Shown here piece after piece: positions 42,750 through 53,997 of a stretch of DNA of 64,000 bases. Made by a program: the position numbers and the translations under genes. The stretch's first letter is position 1; each line of letters starts with the position of its first letter. Below the pieces are notes generated by a model. It saw only the letters and a program-made list of their open reading frames with translations, ran no database searches and had not been told where the DNA came from. This DNA is from Phytophthora colocasiae (taxonomy: Eukaryota > Oomycota > Peronosporomycetes > Peronosporales > Peronosporaceae): NCBI GenBank assembly GCA_018806915.1, contig JAGKQI010000016.1, forward strand, positions 248,001 through 312,000, given 5' to 3'.

Positions 42750-43045
42750 GTATCCTGTTCATCAGGGTCTGGAATCATGTGCGTCGGAGACATGTTCATC
42801 GGAACCATGTACTCCGGAATCATGTACATCAGAGTCGTAATACCAGAGTCGTGACACTTGGGTCTGTTCATCGGAGTCTTGTACGTCGGAGTCTGTTCAT
42901 CGGAAACTGGTAAATGTCTGGAATATTGCTTGTATAAGCCGGACACATCAGACTTGTTCACCAGAATCATGTTCATCAGACTCATGTACATCAGACTTCA
43001 TGTACGTCGGACTTCATGTACGTCGGACTCATGTACGTCAGACTT
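42750..43045. repeat. Degenerate 16-18 bp repeat array inside the LTR
   Basis: About 15 units of the form catGTaCaTCgGAct occur, each carrying the element's 11-mer. Equivalent arrays lie at about 3890-4200, 5645-5955, 21305-21635, 27055-27385 and 50515-50820. Copy number varies between LTRs: the arrays at 3890, 21305 and 27055 have 15 more bases than those at 5645 and 42750. There are no direct repeats with unique spacers, so it is not a CRISPR-like array. Confidence 0.8.
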
Positions 43046-43571
43046 CATGGTGTGATATCAGAGTTTCCATGCGTGATGCCAGAAATCCATGAGTGTTTTC
43101 AGGGTGCGGAGCACGTATGCTACAACGCACGAAGTCCAATCGGGATATGCGCGGGGTGCGCTACGTCCGGTGCGCGATACTTGGTATCTTGTGGGTATAA
43201 CTGTATTCCTTGAACCATCATCGTCACACAGGACGGCAACGGGATGAGGTCTCTCAGAGATACATTCTTCTGAGAGACTTTCTGCCAACCTTTAGGCACT
43301 CATCGTCGGGGAAAGTCCGGTGATCAGACTGAGTGTTGTTGTCTCTCGGAGTTTGTGCACTTTTCCGAGGAACACTTCTGATCTCTTGCGCCCCTTTGCA
43401 GTACAGGTGAAGGTTAATATATAAAGCAGTTTTCTTCCACAGATCCATTATTGTCGCACGGGACATAACCTCGTCCCACATCTCCCTTTCTCCCACAATC
43501 CATTATATGTCCAATCACATCACAGCGAAACGTCCATATCCACTCGAAAAATCGTAATTAGCAACGTGTCA

Positions 43572-43991
43572 CGTGCTGTCGTTACATGGTTGCGGTAACG
43601 CCGTTCCACTTAGGTTTGTAAGGATGAACATAGTCGGGGCAGCGCTCGCGCAAAAATAAAACAAGACCGGCTTCGTACAAGCCCTCACGCGGTCGGCTTT
43701 GACGGGAGGGGGGGGGGGGGGGGCTCTACCCCTGCCACACGCTGTGACGCTGCGGGGACGTGAGGGGCTCGCTCGCTAGCGCTCGCTCAAGTTGCCAAAA
43801 ACGCCCGTTTTATGAACCAGTTTGTGTACGTAGACACTTTCGTAATAAGGGCCTCCTGGTGGTCCACTGGTCAACGCACTCCGTTACCCTTTTTGGTAAC
43901 GACACGACAATGACCAACACTCAAGAATCATTCCATTAGCTCACTAGCTCCCTATTCATCTTCATCAGAGTTGCTACCAAGAACCTCGCGT
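43572..43991. other. Intergenic spacer with a 16-G run
   Basis: No gene is seen. A run of 16 G (43708-43723) preceded by GGGA could form a G-quadruplex or mark an assembly-sensitive site. A GCTCGCTCGCTAGCGCTCGCTC stretch near 43770 is partly self-complementary. The spacer lies between copy C's LTR and the piggyBac remnant. Confidence 0.5.
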
Positions 43992-44914
43992 CTACGTCAG
44001 TCTATGAAGCGAATATTGTGCTGAAACTTTATTTTTTGTAATTGATTTATTTTGAATTTTTTGATTAGATAATTTATTAAAGTTAATTTCAAAATCGGGT
44101 GGGATGGCCATGCCATTCCGCCAGCTCTGGTGCCAGATCTGGTTGCAGGTGAGAGCGCTGCCGCGCTGCAGCCGGCGTGCCTTGTTGCACAAAGTGACCC
44201 GCCCTCTCTTGACCTTCGTGCACGTCGGGCAGGAGTAGCTCGTCTCAAAGCTGCGGACGCCCGGACCGGCGTAAGCTGAGCAAACCTTGCACAACCATTG
44301 GCGCCGCTTTTGACCGTTCTTCTCCTCTGTTTGCTCGAGCGTGTGGGCACCTTGAGGGAGCGGCTCGGTGACGAGCGCTGCCAGGTCGTCGTCCCCGTCA
44401 AAATCTTCGCTCGTCTGGCCTAGTAGCGCTATGTGCAGCCGCCGCATGAACACGGCGTGTGTTGGCAGTATCGCGAGTTTGTGAATGATAAACGCATTTA
44501 CCATCGCGACATCTACCAGCCCCAGAAATATCGTCCTGTAATATTTACGCATGCAAATCGCTCATTGGATAGAGTATCTCTGCAACCGTAGCTGGTCGTG
44601 CACATCGACCCTCCCATAGCCTCATGGTAGTCGCGTACAAGCTGGGGACACGGCACTTGGGAGATTGAACCGCCGGGATCTTGGCGGGAGACGTTGGTGA
44701 GTTGGGTAGAACATCCAGTTGCTAGAAATCTCACCGGTTTGCTGTCCATCCACGACAGAGCTACGAACTCGGGACGGCCTCTCCAAACCGCCATACGATA
44801 GACCCCTCTCGGCATCGTTTTCGGACGCTTCTTCTGCTTGAAGTCGGTGGCTTTGCACCAACCCTTCCGATCCTTTCGAATAGTCCTGACGTGGTAGTGG
44901 CCAATGCTAAGCAA
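43992..44914 (-). pseudogene. piggyBac-type transposase, C-terminal fragment
   Basis: Two overlapping frames (44914-44513 and 44552-43992) together give a DDE_Tnp_1_7-like C-terminus. The first holds WMDSKPV and VPCPQLV, the second KYYRTIFLGLVD and NAFIIHK, and a Cys-rich tail has CKVC and CPTC pairs. A frameshift near 44550 separates them. The N-terminal catalytic part is missing because the sequence stops at 44938, where element E's truncated LTR begins. No terminal repeats were recognised. It is non-functional. Confidence 0.65.
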
Positions 44915-44938
44915 CTTGTCTGAAAGCGGGATGGAGAC

Positions 44939-45001
44939 ACATAAATGTATCCATGTGTGTCACACACCAACGGTAGACATTCGTGTTACATCCCCGTTAT
45001 A
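44939..45001 (-). repeat. Truncated 3' LTR of element E
   Basis: About 60 bases are shared with the outer end of the 5' LTR (53939-53997), in the same orientation and with only a few changes, then homology stops abruptly. The adjoining CTCTCCTCCACC confirms it as the 3' LTR. Confidence 0.75.
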
Positions 45002-45013
45002 CTCTCCTCCACC
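45002..45013 (-). promoter_or_regulatory. Polypurine tract of element E
   Basis: On the - strand, GGTGGAGGAGAG directly precedes the LTR start (TATAACGGGG here, TGTAACGGGG in the other LTR). Confidence 0.65.
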
Positions 45014-45889
45014 AAGATTCCGGATACCGTATCCGGAAAGTTTAAACACACGACGCGATTATCGGCCGATGGCCACGGTACGCCACCTTGCGCCGACGGC
45101 GCTCTCTCTCGTGCGTGCTACACGCCTCCGTACGCGATGCGACTTGGCACACACTTGAGCCCAATGCTTACCAAGCATATAAGTCTACTGGCTCGAGTCA
45201 AGGGGCTCTACGAGCGTGGAAAGAAGGCCACAGGAGTATCAACGATAGAGCGGGATCAGTGCTCAGGGCAGGCGCCCAACGGTTCCACGAACCACAAAGC
45301 AGTGGGGCCCACTAGCTCCGCAGCTACTGCAAGCCACGGTTGAGCACTGTGGGCAGGGTCTGATGCCCAAGTTGTCCGTCAAGCAGGCGCAAGCGCCAAT
45401 ATGTGTCACAGACACTGTGTATTGCAAACACAACGTGCTCAACAGAGCCGTATACACTGCAACGAGCTCCAGACAGCTAAGCTGTCGTTCAGGAGCATCC
45501 ATACCTCCTTCTGCTACGCAGCATGCGCACCAGAGACATTCGCATCCCTGGCATCCATAATGCCTCATGACATAGTCATATCCATTGAACGCTTCTAGCA
45601 TAAGGTGGATAGAATCCGCTTCCATCACCACTTGTCGCTTAAACAAAACGTCATCAAGACGGTTGTTCATCACGAACCATCTTCGCTTCATGATCGCGAA
45701 GCTCCGGGCCATAGGCCAGTGTTGTTAAAGGGTCATAGACCCTTGAAGCACGCGCACCAGGCGATGTAGCTCTACTGCGCTTGATGTTTGAGCATTCGAT
45801 GCCACATCGACGGCACCGACGTGCTCGCTGCAAGTGTTGCAGCTATGGGTCAAAGCCTGAGCTCAGCAACGACCCTGTGGGTTCCCACC
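45014..45889 (-). other. 3' non-coding region of element E
   Basis: 876 bases lie between the chromodomain stop and the PPT. Short open frames on both strands match nothing and are probably chance; a Cys-rich one lies at 45263-45712. A perfect 7-bp hairpin AAGGGTC-ATA-GACCCTT lies at 45728-45744. Confidence 0.45.
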
Positions 45890-48800
45890 TTAGTGGGAGG
45901 TGCTTGGCACCCGGCGACTCTGTCTCACGCCCACCGGGCGGTCTGACACCGGGTGTGCCCGATCATATGCGTCAACGACGTCTGGGCAATCCTGCCGTAG
46001 TGGCACCTCAAACTCCCACGAGTTCTGTGAGTGAGGGTAACCTCGCCACTTCACCAGATACTGGTTATGACCTTGCCGACGGCACCGCGCCATTAGGCGA
46101 TCCACATGATAGTGAAGCTCACCTTGCTCATCGAGCAGCGGCGGAGGGGGCCGATTCGCTGCGGCGTGCGATACTCGATGAGTGTGACGACCGCTATCTA
46201 GCGCGGCGTGCCTGGTATCAGCTGGATCACTCGATCGAGACTCTCTAGAGTCAGACTCAGTCTCTTTAAGAGACATGGAGCGCGTGTGGCATACGCATGC
46301 CCGCCTCGCTCAGGACTTGGAGGAGGTCGAGAGCCCTCAGTCCCTGACCGCTCGCCTGCACCAGAAGGAGCTTCAGCTCGCAGAGCTGCGGGGTCACGTG
46401 ACGATGTTGCTACAGATGACGCAGCCCGCACGCGTGTCTTCGGCGTCAGCGCCTCCGCGCTCGCCCCCGCGGGGTCCCGATATGGCTTGAGTAAGCCGCC
46501 GTAGGACACGGGATGTGTTCGCATCCGCTTCGGCAAGTCCAGCATGTATGCCAGGCCCTTCTTGGCCACGACCGTGAACGGTCCGATGAAGCGTGACCGC
46601 AACTTCGTCTTGAAGACGGCTGACACTGCGTGTGTATGCAGTTTTTTTTGCGTTTAATAAAACGTGGTCACCGACCTTGAATTCCCACACATTGCTTCTG
46701 CCTTTGGCATCAGCTTGTTCCTTTTGAACATCTTGGCTTTCAGCCATTGCGTCACGGCGTAAGACGCCAAGCCTCGTCGAGGGGAAGTCATCGACTTGCT
46801 TACGAACAGCAAGAGGGCTGACATCAGCAAGCTCGGAGTCGATCGACGGCACAGTCTCTCCCCCACCAAGCCCGAGGCTACCGTGTGGCGGAGTGAGCGG
46901 GACGCGCGGATGCGCAAGGCCGTTCACGTAGAACGGGGTGAAGCCTGTCGAGGCATGCACCGCATTGTTCATTGAGAACTCAAGGAGAGGGAGCATAGCG
47001 CTCCAACGCCTCGGCGTGTCAGCGCATACGCTGCGGAAAATGTCCTCCAGGACGCGATTCACGCGTTCAGTCTGACCGTCGGTCTGCGGATGGTCCGCCG
47101 TGGACATGTCCAGTCTAGTGCCAAGCACTTTAAAGACGGACGTCCAGAGTGACCCGTGAAACGGGGGTCTTATCCGAGACAATGGTCTCTGGCAGCCCAT
47201 GCTGGCGGAAGACCCGATCGATAAAGATTGTCGCTGTGCCAGCGCCATCGACGGTGTCCGGCACAGCCGCTAGGTGAGCCATCTTGCTCAGACGGTCAAC
47301 AAAGACCACCACGCCCGTGTTGCCTGCCGAGTCCTTCGGCAGGCCAAACACAAAGTCCATACTTATGGACTGCCAACACCCAGAGGGTACAGGTAAGCTC
47401 GCCAAAGGCGCAGCCGCATGCGGCGAGGGTTTAACCCGCTGACACGTCTCGCACGTGCGCACATATGTGCTGACCCACTTGTACATCTTCGGCCACCAGT
47501 ACATGGAGCTCACCGAGCCGTAGGTCTTCTCGCGACCGAGGTGGCCGCTTGTGGGCGTGTCGTGGGCCTCATAGAGGATACGATACTTCAGGTCCTCATC
47601 GTGAGGAACCACCACACGTGGTGGGTCATCCTGACCCGTGCTGTAGTACAGCAGACCGCCTCCCAGGCTATAGCGTTGGAGTCTCGCCTTTAGGCGTCGT
47701 GACAGAGTCATCTTTGAGTCCTTAAACTCATCGCTCCCTAGAGCTTGAAGCAGCGCGACACAAGAGTCGTCCTGAGCATACACTGCTCGAACCATGTCCG
47801 TCAAGGACGACGTCACCGAGGTGGCATGAGATAACTCATAGTCCGGGCGACGGGATAACGCGTCAGCGAGGACGTTCTGCCTGCCAGGCTTGTACTTCAC
47901 CTCGAAGTTATACTCGCAAAGAAGGAGAGCCATCGGGCCATCCTCTGCAAGGGGTGAGGCGATTGCGTCGCTGTGCGTAGTGACGCATGATCCGTGTAGA
48001 TCACAAACGGCTTGGAGCCGAGCAGGTGAACCCTGAATTTGACGAGATCGTACTTCATCGCAAGTAGCTCCTTGTCATGAACTGGATAGTTCTTCTCAGC
48101 AGCCTTGAGCTGCCGAGACTCAAACGCAATGACGCGTTCGCGCCCTTCGGCGACCGCTTATAGCAAAGCACTGCCGATGGCAAAGTCCGAGGCGTCACAG
48201 ACGACGATAAACGGACGATCGGGGTCTGGCAACGCCAGTATCAGTGTCCGAAGCAGGCTATCCTTGATACGAGTGAACGCACTCTCGTGATCAGCACGCC
48301 ATACCCATTCGGCATCCGTCTTAAGGAGATCCGACAGTGGCCGAGCCAATTCAGCGTAGTTCTCGCTGTACTTGTGCAAGTAGTTGGCCAAGCCCAGCCA
48401 CTTACGCAAGTCCTTCTGGTTCAAGGGAACCGTCCAGTCCACAATGGACTTGACCTTGGCTGGATCAGCACGAAGGCCATGTTTCCCAATGAAGCACCCT
48501 AGGAAAGGGATTTCTTCCGCGCCAAAGACGCACTTGTCCGCGTTGGCGTACAACTTTTCGTGCGCATGCACTCGAGCACAGCTCGTTCGTGCTCCACGTG
48601 CACCTCAACGTCAGTCTTGCCGTGTTCGGCCTGACTGTGGACGAACATGTCGTCAAAGTACGTCTGTGCGAATGCCCGCAGGGGCCTGAACAGCTGCGTC
48701 ACTAGACGATTGAACGTTGCAGGCGCGTTCGAGAGCCCTTGGGGCATGACGAGCCACTCCCAGAGCATACCGCTCGGGGTGCTCACCGCTGTAAGCGGAA

Positions 48801-49985
48801 TATCACTGGCTCGCATGAGCAGCTGATAGTACCCATCGACTAAGTTGAACGCACTGTACATGGTGCAACCCACCATGTTGTTCTGAAGAACATCCTTCCT
48901 AGGAATCGGCGTCTGCGCCGGAATCGTGGCAGCGTTGAGCTTATTAAAAGCGTGAACGATACGCGGCTTGCCATTCGGCTTTCTGACACAGAACGTTGGC
49001 GCGGAGTGCGGAGACTTGCTCTCGCGCACGAGACCCGCCGCGTGCTTCGCACGGAAGAAGGCGTCAATGACGTCGCATTGCTCTTTGGGATTAGGCCACT
49101 GCAGGGTCACGCAGTATTTAGTTCCGGGAACTAAGTCGATCTCGTGACGAACGCCTCGGTCAGGAGGCAGGCCACTCGGTGGTTCCTTCGAGACAACGTC
49201 TCCATATTCCCTCAGCAAGGAGTAGAAGAGATCCGAGGTATTCTTGAGGATCTCCGATCCACTCCTGGCGCTCCACGCCTTCTTGACCTCGACCAAGACG
49301 GACTCGTCAACGAGGGACGATGAGTTTAACTCCTCTTCTGGTCGAACGATGGCCACCTCGGCGCATCGCCAAAGTCGGCGAACGACATCTCCTCTAGCTC
49401 AAGGAGTTTGTCAACACTCGGCGGCTCGTCCAGCAGGACGCTGCCTTCGGCACTGCCGTCCACTCCATCAACCAGAGTGTATAGCTGCCCACAGCCTTTC
49501 TGTGCGTCGGCACTCGACGTCACGGATGACTCAGACGCAGAGCGCCTCGCCCAAAGGGCCTTACGACGTCGTCGTCTAGCCGACGAACGTCCACTCGACG
49601 GAGTACGTGCCGTCGCACAGGTTTCGACCTCACCCGGCGCAGTGTCGGAGACACTCAGCGATCCACTCGGTCGATGACCGATGTCGCTCAGCGGAGTACG
49701 TGCCGCTGCACAATCAATGACCGTAGCTGGTCCAATGTCAGAGATATTCAGCGATCTACTTGGTCCACGACCAGCATCGCTCGGCGGAGTACGTGCCGCC
49801 CCACATTTCACGGCCTGGGAAGGCCCGATGCCATCGGCACCCAGTGACGGTTCATGACCGGCGTCACTCGGCGGAGTACGTGCCGCCCCACAGGGATTAC
49901 GTGGGCTCTGCCCACACGTTGACTCACTGTCAACCACCGCTACGTGCTCAACAGGACTGTGGTCCTCGCACTCGGTGGTGACCAC
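45890..49985 (-). pseudogene. pol: Pol of element E (RT, RNase H, integrase, chromodomain), disrupted
   Basis: Fragments in order: an N-terminal linker with imperfect repeats of about 35-45 residues built on ARTPxSD (about 49900-49590); RT 49356-48499 with FDD in YFDDMF near 48655; the RT/RNase H junction 48571-48158 with CDAS; a broken RNase H to about 47900; integrase zinc-binding and core 47933-47130; the integrase C-terminal part 47248-46394; and a chromodomain in 46276-45890 (YLVKWRGY). At least five frame breaks occur. It is a standard chromovirus-type pol with a single RNase H, unlike the giant family. Confidence 0.8.
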
Positions 49986-49992
49986 TAACTCG

Positions 49993-51839
49993 TGACACGT
50001 TGCTAATTACGATTTTTCGAGTGGATATGGACGTTACGCTGTGATGTGATTGGATGTACACTGGGTTGTGGGAGAAAGGGAGATGTGGGACGAGGCTATG
50101 TCCCGTGTGACAATATTATGGATCTGTAGAAGAAAACTGCTATATATATTAACCTTCACCTGTACTGCAAAGGGGCGCAAGAGATCAGAAGTGTTCCTCG
50201 GAAAAGTGCACAACCTCCGAGAGACAACAACACTCAGTCTGATCACCGGACTTTCCCCGACGATGAGTGCCTAAAGGTTGGCAGAAAGTCTCTCAGAAGA
50301 ATGTATCTCTGAGAGACCTCATCCCGTTGCCGTCCTGTGTGACGATGATGGTTCAAGGAATACAGTTATACCCACAAGATACCAAGTATCGCGCACCGGA
50401 CGTAGCGCACCCCGCGCATATCCCGATTGGACTTCGTGCGTTGTAGCATACGTGCTCCGCACCCTGAAAACACTCATGGATTTCTGGCATCACGTATGGA
50501 AACTCTGATATCACACCATGAAGTCTGACGTACATGAGTCCGATATACATGGAGTCTGATGTACATGAAGTCCGACGTACATGATTCTGGTGAACAAGTC
50601 TGATGTGTCCGGCTTATACAAGCAAAATTCCAGACATCACCAGTTTCCGATGAACAGACTCCGACGTACAAGACTCCGATGATCAGACCCAAGTGTCACG
50701 ACTCTGGTATTACAACCCTGATGTACATGATTCCGGAGTACATGGTTCCGATGAACATGTCTCCGACGCACATGATTCCAGACTCTGATGAACAGGATAC
50801 CAGACTCTGACACTCTGAAGTCCACCCCATACTGAAACCAAGTGTACCCAACACGACCTCACGCAATCAAGTGAAACGCAACCTGCCCATCCCTGTAATG
50901 ACATCATTAAGTGTCGACTCGACAAGATCCGCTGTACCGACTACCATAGTGAGCCCAAGTGAAAGTTCCTGAGTTATACTGAGACCAAGTGTATATGAGA
51001 ATATGGAAGATAGAAGACAGAGAGATACGAGATATGTAACCAGAGTTCAATTTACCTTGTCACAAACAAGTCTATCTGCCTGCTGCTTCTTGTAAGTATT
51101 AAAGCTTTGAGTTGTGTGATCTCTCACCTATCAAGCCCCTTTAGGTGGAGATCAGCGTAACGAAGAGACCTGAGAGGACCCACCTATTCCATTTACTAGT
51201 TGGGTCGTTTGTCTTGTCTCTAGCGGTAGCCCATTTCATATTGTACGTTTGGACAGGTTTTGGGAGCTAGACAGTCGCTCTCAAGACGCTCGGTAGACTG
51301 TTATATAACTGATAGTGTATTGGTTTATTTTCCCTCTATATATTAGAGGGTGGTGCATGAAGTTACGGGAATACCAGATAGACCAGGTGTCTGGTGAACA
51401 TTTCCCTAGTTGACCTGGAGAACTAGCCCACTGCTCAAGGGCCAGGAAAGAATAAGAGCAGCTACATATTTGCATATCGGAACTCTATATTGCGGTTATC
51501 TCGGAAGTCTAGTGACAGGACTTCCCATTGTATTAATTTCTCTTTTGCCTTCAGAAATCTCTGGTGTACACAAGTGTTCACCGGAAAACGTTCGACTCCC
51601 AAGCGCTCCTGTGAGGACCAGAAGGACATCCGACGGTCTACGCAAGGAACCCTCACTCTCACACAAACTCTCATGACCCCGGCGAGGGTCTCATTACCAA
51701 GACAACGAACCTACGAGGACAGCACAAGGTAACACACGCCCACCTTGCTGTGCGACTCTGGTATCACTACCGGTAGTCACACTTCCAGGTTCACTGTACG
51801 CCCCTGCACCGCGGTAAAAGTTGCACCGACTTCGCGACA
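49993..51839 (+). repeat. Solo LTR of the giant family with a 4-bp target duplication
   Basis: It runs from TGACACG to CGCGACA with CTCG directly on both sides (49989-49992 and 51840-51843). No internal sequence remains, so the two LTRs of a former insertion recombined. It sits between the protease and RT coding parts of element E. Its subfamily matches the LTR at 41679-43571. This fixes the target duplication of the family at 4 bp. Confidence 0.93.
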
Positions 51840-53559
51840 CTCGGACACGCCGACTTCCAGCATCATAGCCGACTCGGCTCGATGCTCGCGCCAATAGCGC
51901 TTCTGCTTCCTAGTAGAGGTGGGTTCATGACTCGCCAAATCTCCACTAGGAGAGAAGTGCGTAGCACCTAAGGTCTTCGACCTCCAATCGATCCATGGCT
52001 CGTGGCGCTCCAGCCACGCCATACCAAGGATGAGGTCGTACCTCGAATCCAGGTCCAAGACCAAGCAGCGTTCTACGCTATCGAAGTCCAAGAACTTCAG
52101 CCGCAGGTCCATGGGGACCTTGGCTACCGTGACATGGACGCCCGTCGCTAGACGGACAGTGACAGTGTCACCTCTTCGCGCTCGAAGCGCCTCAGCATAT
52201 TGCTGACTACCCTCAACGGTGGAGCGCCTGAGAAGTTCTTGGAGTTTGATAGCGTAGAACGCTATCGAAGTCCAAGAACTTCAGCTCAGGTCCATGGGGA
52301 CCTTGGCTACCGTGACATGGACGACCGTCGCTAGACGGACAGTGACAGTGTCACCTCTTCGCGCTCGAAGCGCCTCAGCATATTGCTGACTACCCTCAAC
52401 GGTGGAGCGCCTGACATAGTTGCCAGACGCCCCCGAATCGATCAACACGATCCATGGCTTCTCAAAGCCCTTAACGTCCACCTCGACGACCAGTAAGCCT
52501 TGCTGGTCAAACGTTCAGTGTTCAAGAGCACGGGGCTCTTCTGGGCTGAGCCCAGTGCCTCTCACGCACTGCAGAACTCGGTTCTTCCCCAGTAGACCGC
52601 CCCGCGTCTACTGGGAGTCGCCGTTTCCCTGGGCAGAGCCCGAAGCGGGACTCGCGGCAGGGTTGCGGCCATTCTGGTGCATAGGGCAGTAGGGCCTCAG
52701 ATGTGTGGGACTACCACACGTGTAGCACCGGCGAATGCTCATACGCAGTACCGTAGCTAATAGCTCGGCTACTTCGTCTTCAGCATAGCTGAGGTCCATG
52801 GGCTCAGGTTCCCCTGACCCCGTGCTGTTAGCACCAACCCTCGACAACTTAAAGTTGTGTTCGGCATTCAATGCCACGCTGACAGCGTTCTCGAAGCTAC
52901 GAGGGTTCTAACGCCTCCGTCCTGGCCACGCCAGCTCTCAAGTCTTCCATGTAGACGGTCACGGCGACCACCTCAGGTAAAGGGTCGGCAGCCATGCCAG
53001 CGATGAGCGTGCGTAGCTCTTCGACATAGTCCACCAGATCCTTCTTTCCCTGTCGGCAAGCGAGGAAGCGTGACCGCACGCGATACGCCTGATTAGGCGG
53101 AGCTAACACTTGTGCGAGCTTCGCCTTTAGCTCGCCTTACGTGGGGAAGGCCGCCTCCACCGACGTCCCAGACGTCAATGCCCACTCTCGTGCTCGCCCC
53201 TCGAGCTTAGAGCTAGAGAACGCCACGCGTTGCCTCTCCAACTGGAGCATGGCGGCCCCCATGTACATTTCGACCTCTCGGGTCCACAACAGGAGGTTCT
53301 CTCCTTCCTCCCCGTGGAAGATCTTCACGCTGAGCATGACGGGTTTGGCTCTCGGAGCAGGGGTACTCCCTTTTACATTCCGCTGAATGTGCTCAACGGG
53401 AGCGTTCTCGTACGAGGCAAACGCCTCGAGGCGCGCGTTGACGACCTCCGGCCCTTGAGACGCAAGGTGCGCCATACCTTCAGGGCCCAGCAAGGACGTA
53501 AGCTTGTTAAGCGTGTCCTGCTGACTCGGAGTCAAGTGAGCGTACGCTTCTTGCTCCAT
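51840..53559 (-). pseudogene. gag: Gag and protease region of element E, disrupted
   Basis: The ATG at 53559 starts a gag-like frame (53559-53137), continued in frames 53109-52897 and 52877-52608. The last has a CX2CX4HX4C knuckle (CYTCGSPTHLRPYC). The protease core (LIDSGASGNYV, a DSG variant) is in 52481-52281, and the rest of the protease region runs to the solo LTR. Frameshifts and a local tandem duplication break it. Confidence 0.75.
52076..52414. repeat. Tandem duplication with an inverted spacer in element E protease
   Basis: 52076-52231 is repeated almost exactly at 52260-52414. The 28-base spacer between them is an imperfect inverted copy of the start of the second unit (GATAGCG-TAGAA-CGCTATC at its centre). 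It disrupts the protease frame. Such a junction suggests template switching on a snap-back strand. Confidence 0.8.
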
Positions 53560-53596
53560 TTTTACAGAGAAACAGTCTTCGACTCAGGAGTCGGAT

Positions 53597-53614
53597 TGGC
53601 TACGAGTGCTACCA
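53597..53614 (-). promoter_or_regulatory. Primer binding site of element E
   Basis: TGGTAGCACTCGTAGCCA starts two bases inside the LTR end (CA at 53617-53618 on the - strand). The 57-base leader to the gag ATG is short. Confidence 0.55.
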
Positions 53615-53616
53615 GA

Positions 53617-53997
53617 TGCAGCTGGGCTGCGTAGGTGTGCACTGCACAGAGGAAGTTTAGTTGACTCGTAGAGTCCTGCTTGCAAGGCACTAGCCTTCGG
53701 TTCTATACAAGAACCAAGTAGTCCACTAGATACGGGACGTACTGAATTAGTGTCCCTATGATAAAGGAACTAACACTAATTATGTAAAATGCAAACTGAT
53801 TTTTATTTATTTTATTGCCCTAATCCTGAATGTAACGGATTTAGTATCTAACATACTAAATCCTAATCAAAATGTAATCTGTGGCTCTGAGGCCGTCTCG
53901 TATCTACTCGTGTGTGCCACACCATTATGTACCCACATAAATGTATCCATGTGTGTCACACACCAACGGTAGACATTCGTGTAACATCCCCGTTACA
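53617..53997 (-). repeat. 5' LTR of element E (381 bp)
   Basis: TG to CA on the - strand, with boundaries set by the PBS on one side and by the resumption of element G's RNase H frame at 53998 on the other. AT-rich tracts near 53770-53830 could hold the promoter. Only its outer 60 bases have a counterpart at 44939-45001. Confidence 0.75.

Larger units (their letters stand above)
25998..43571 (-). mobile_element. Giant Ty3/Gypsy element, copy C, complete (17.6 kb)
   Basis: On the - strand it reads LTR 43571-41679, PBS, gag, pol, then a convergent ORF on the + strand, PPT and LTR 27906-25998. Gag and the opposite-strand ORF are intact. Pol has one stop and one frameshift. The PBS and PPT positions prove that the transcriptional sense is minus. 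The two LTRs differ in subfamily, and the flanks TGTG (left) and CGTG (right) are not an exact 4-bp target duplication, so copy C may be a recombinant between two elements. Size, 1.9 kb LTRs and ambisense coding are unusual for Ty3/Gypsy. Confidence 0.93.
41679..43571 (-). repeat. LTR of copy C, 5' end in the gag-pol sense (1893 bp)
   Basis: TGTCGCG to GTGTCA on the + strand. It groups with the solo LTR at 49993-51839 (shared GTTTGTGTGAGAGTG and ATATGCAAATATG) rather than with its own partner at 25998. It has the shorter form of the short-repeat array. An inverted 11-mer pair lies at 41933-41943 and 41948-41958, again with a 4-base spacer. Confidence 0.92.
44939..53997 (-). mobile_element. 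Ty3/Gypsy chromodomain element E, decayed, interrupted by a solo LTR
   Basis: On the - strand it reads LTR 53997-53617 (381 bp, starting TGTAACGGGG), PBS, gag and protease (with breaks), a solo LTR of the giant family (49993-51839), RT, RNase H, integrase, chromodomain, PPT and 63 bases of the 3' LTR. Everything beyond 44939 is replaced by the piggyBac remnant. It is inserted into element G's RNase H. Many frameshifts show it is old. Confidence 0.85.

Noticed and set aside
42750..43045. Short regular repeats resembling a CRISPR array
   Set aside because: Units are 16-18 bp, degenerate, without constant spacers, inside a eukaryotic LTR.
25994..43575. TGTG/CGTG as the target duplication of copy C
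   Set aside because: Only three of four bases agree, and the two LTRs are of different types, so it cannot be claimed as a duplication.
45263..45712. Cys-rich 149-codon frame on the - strand
   Set aside because: It lies in the 3' non-coding part of element E with no family match, and overlapping frames of similar length exist.
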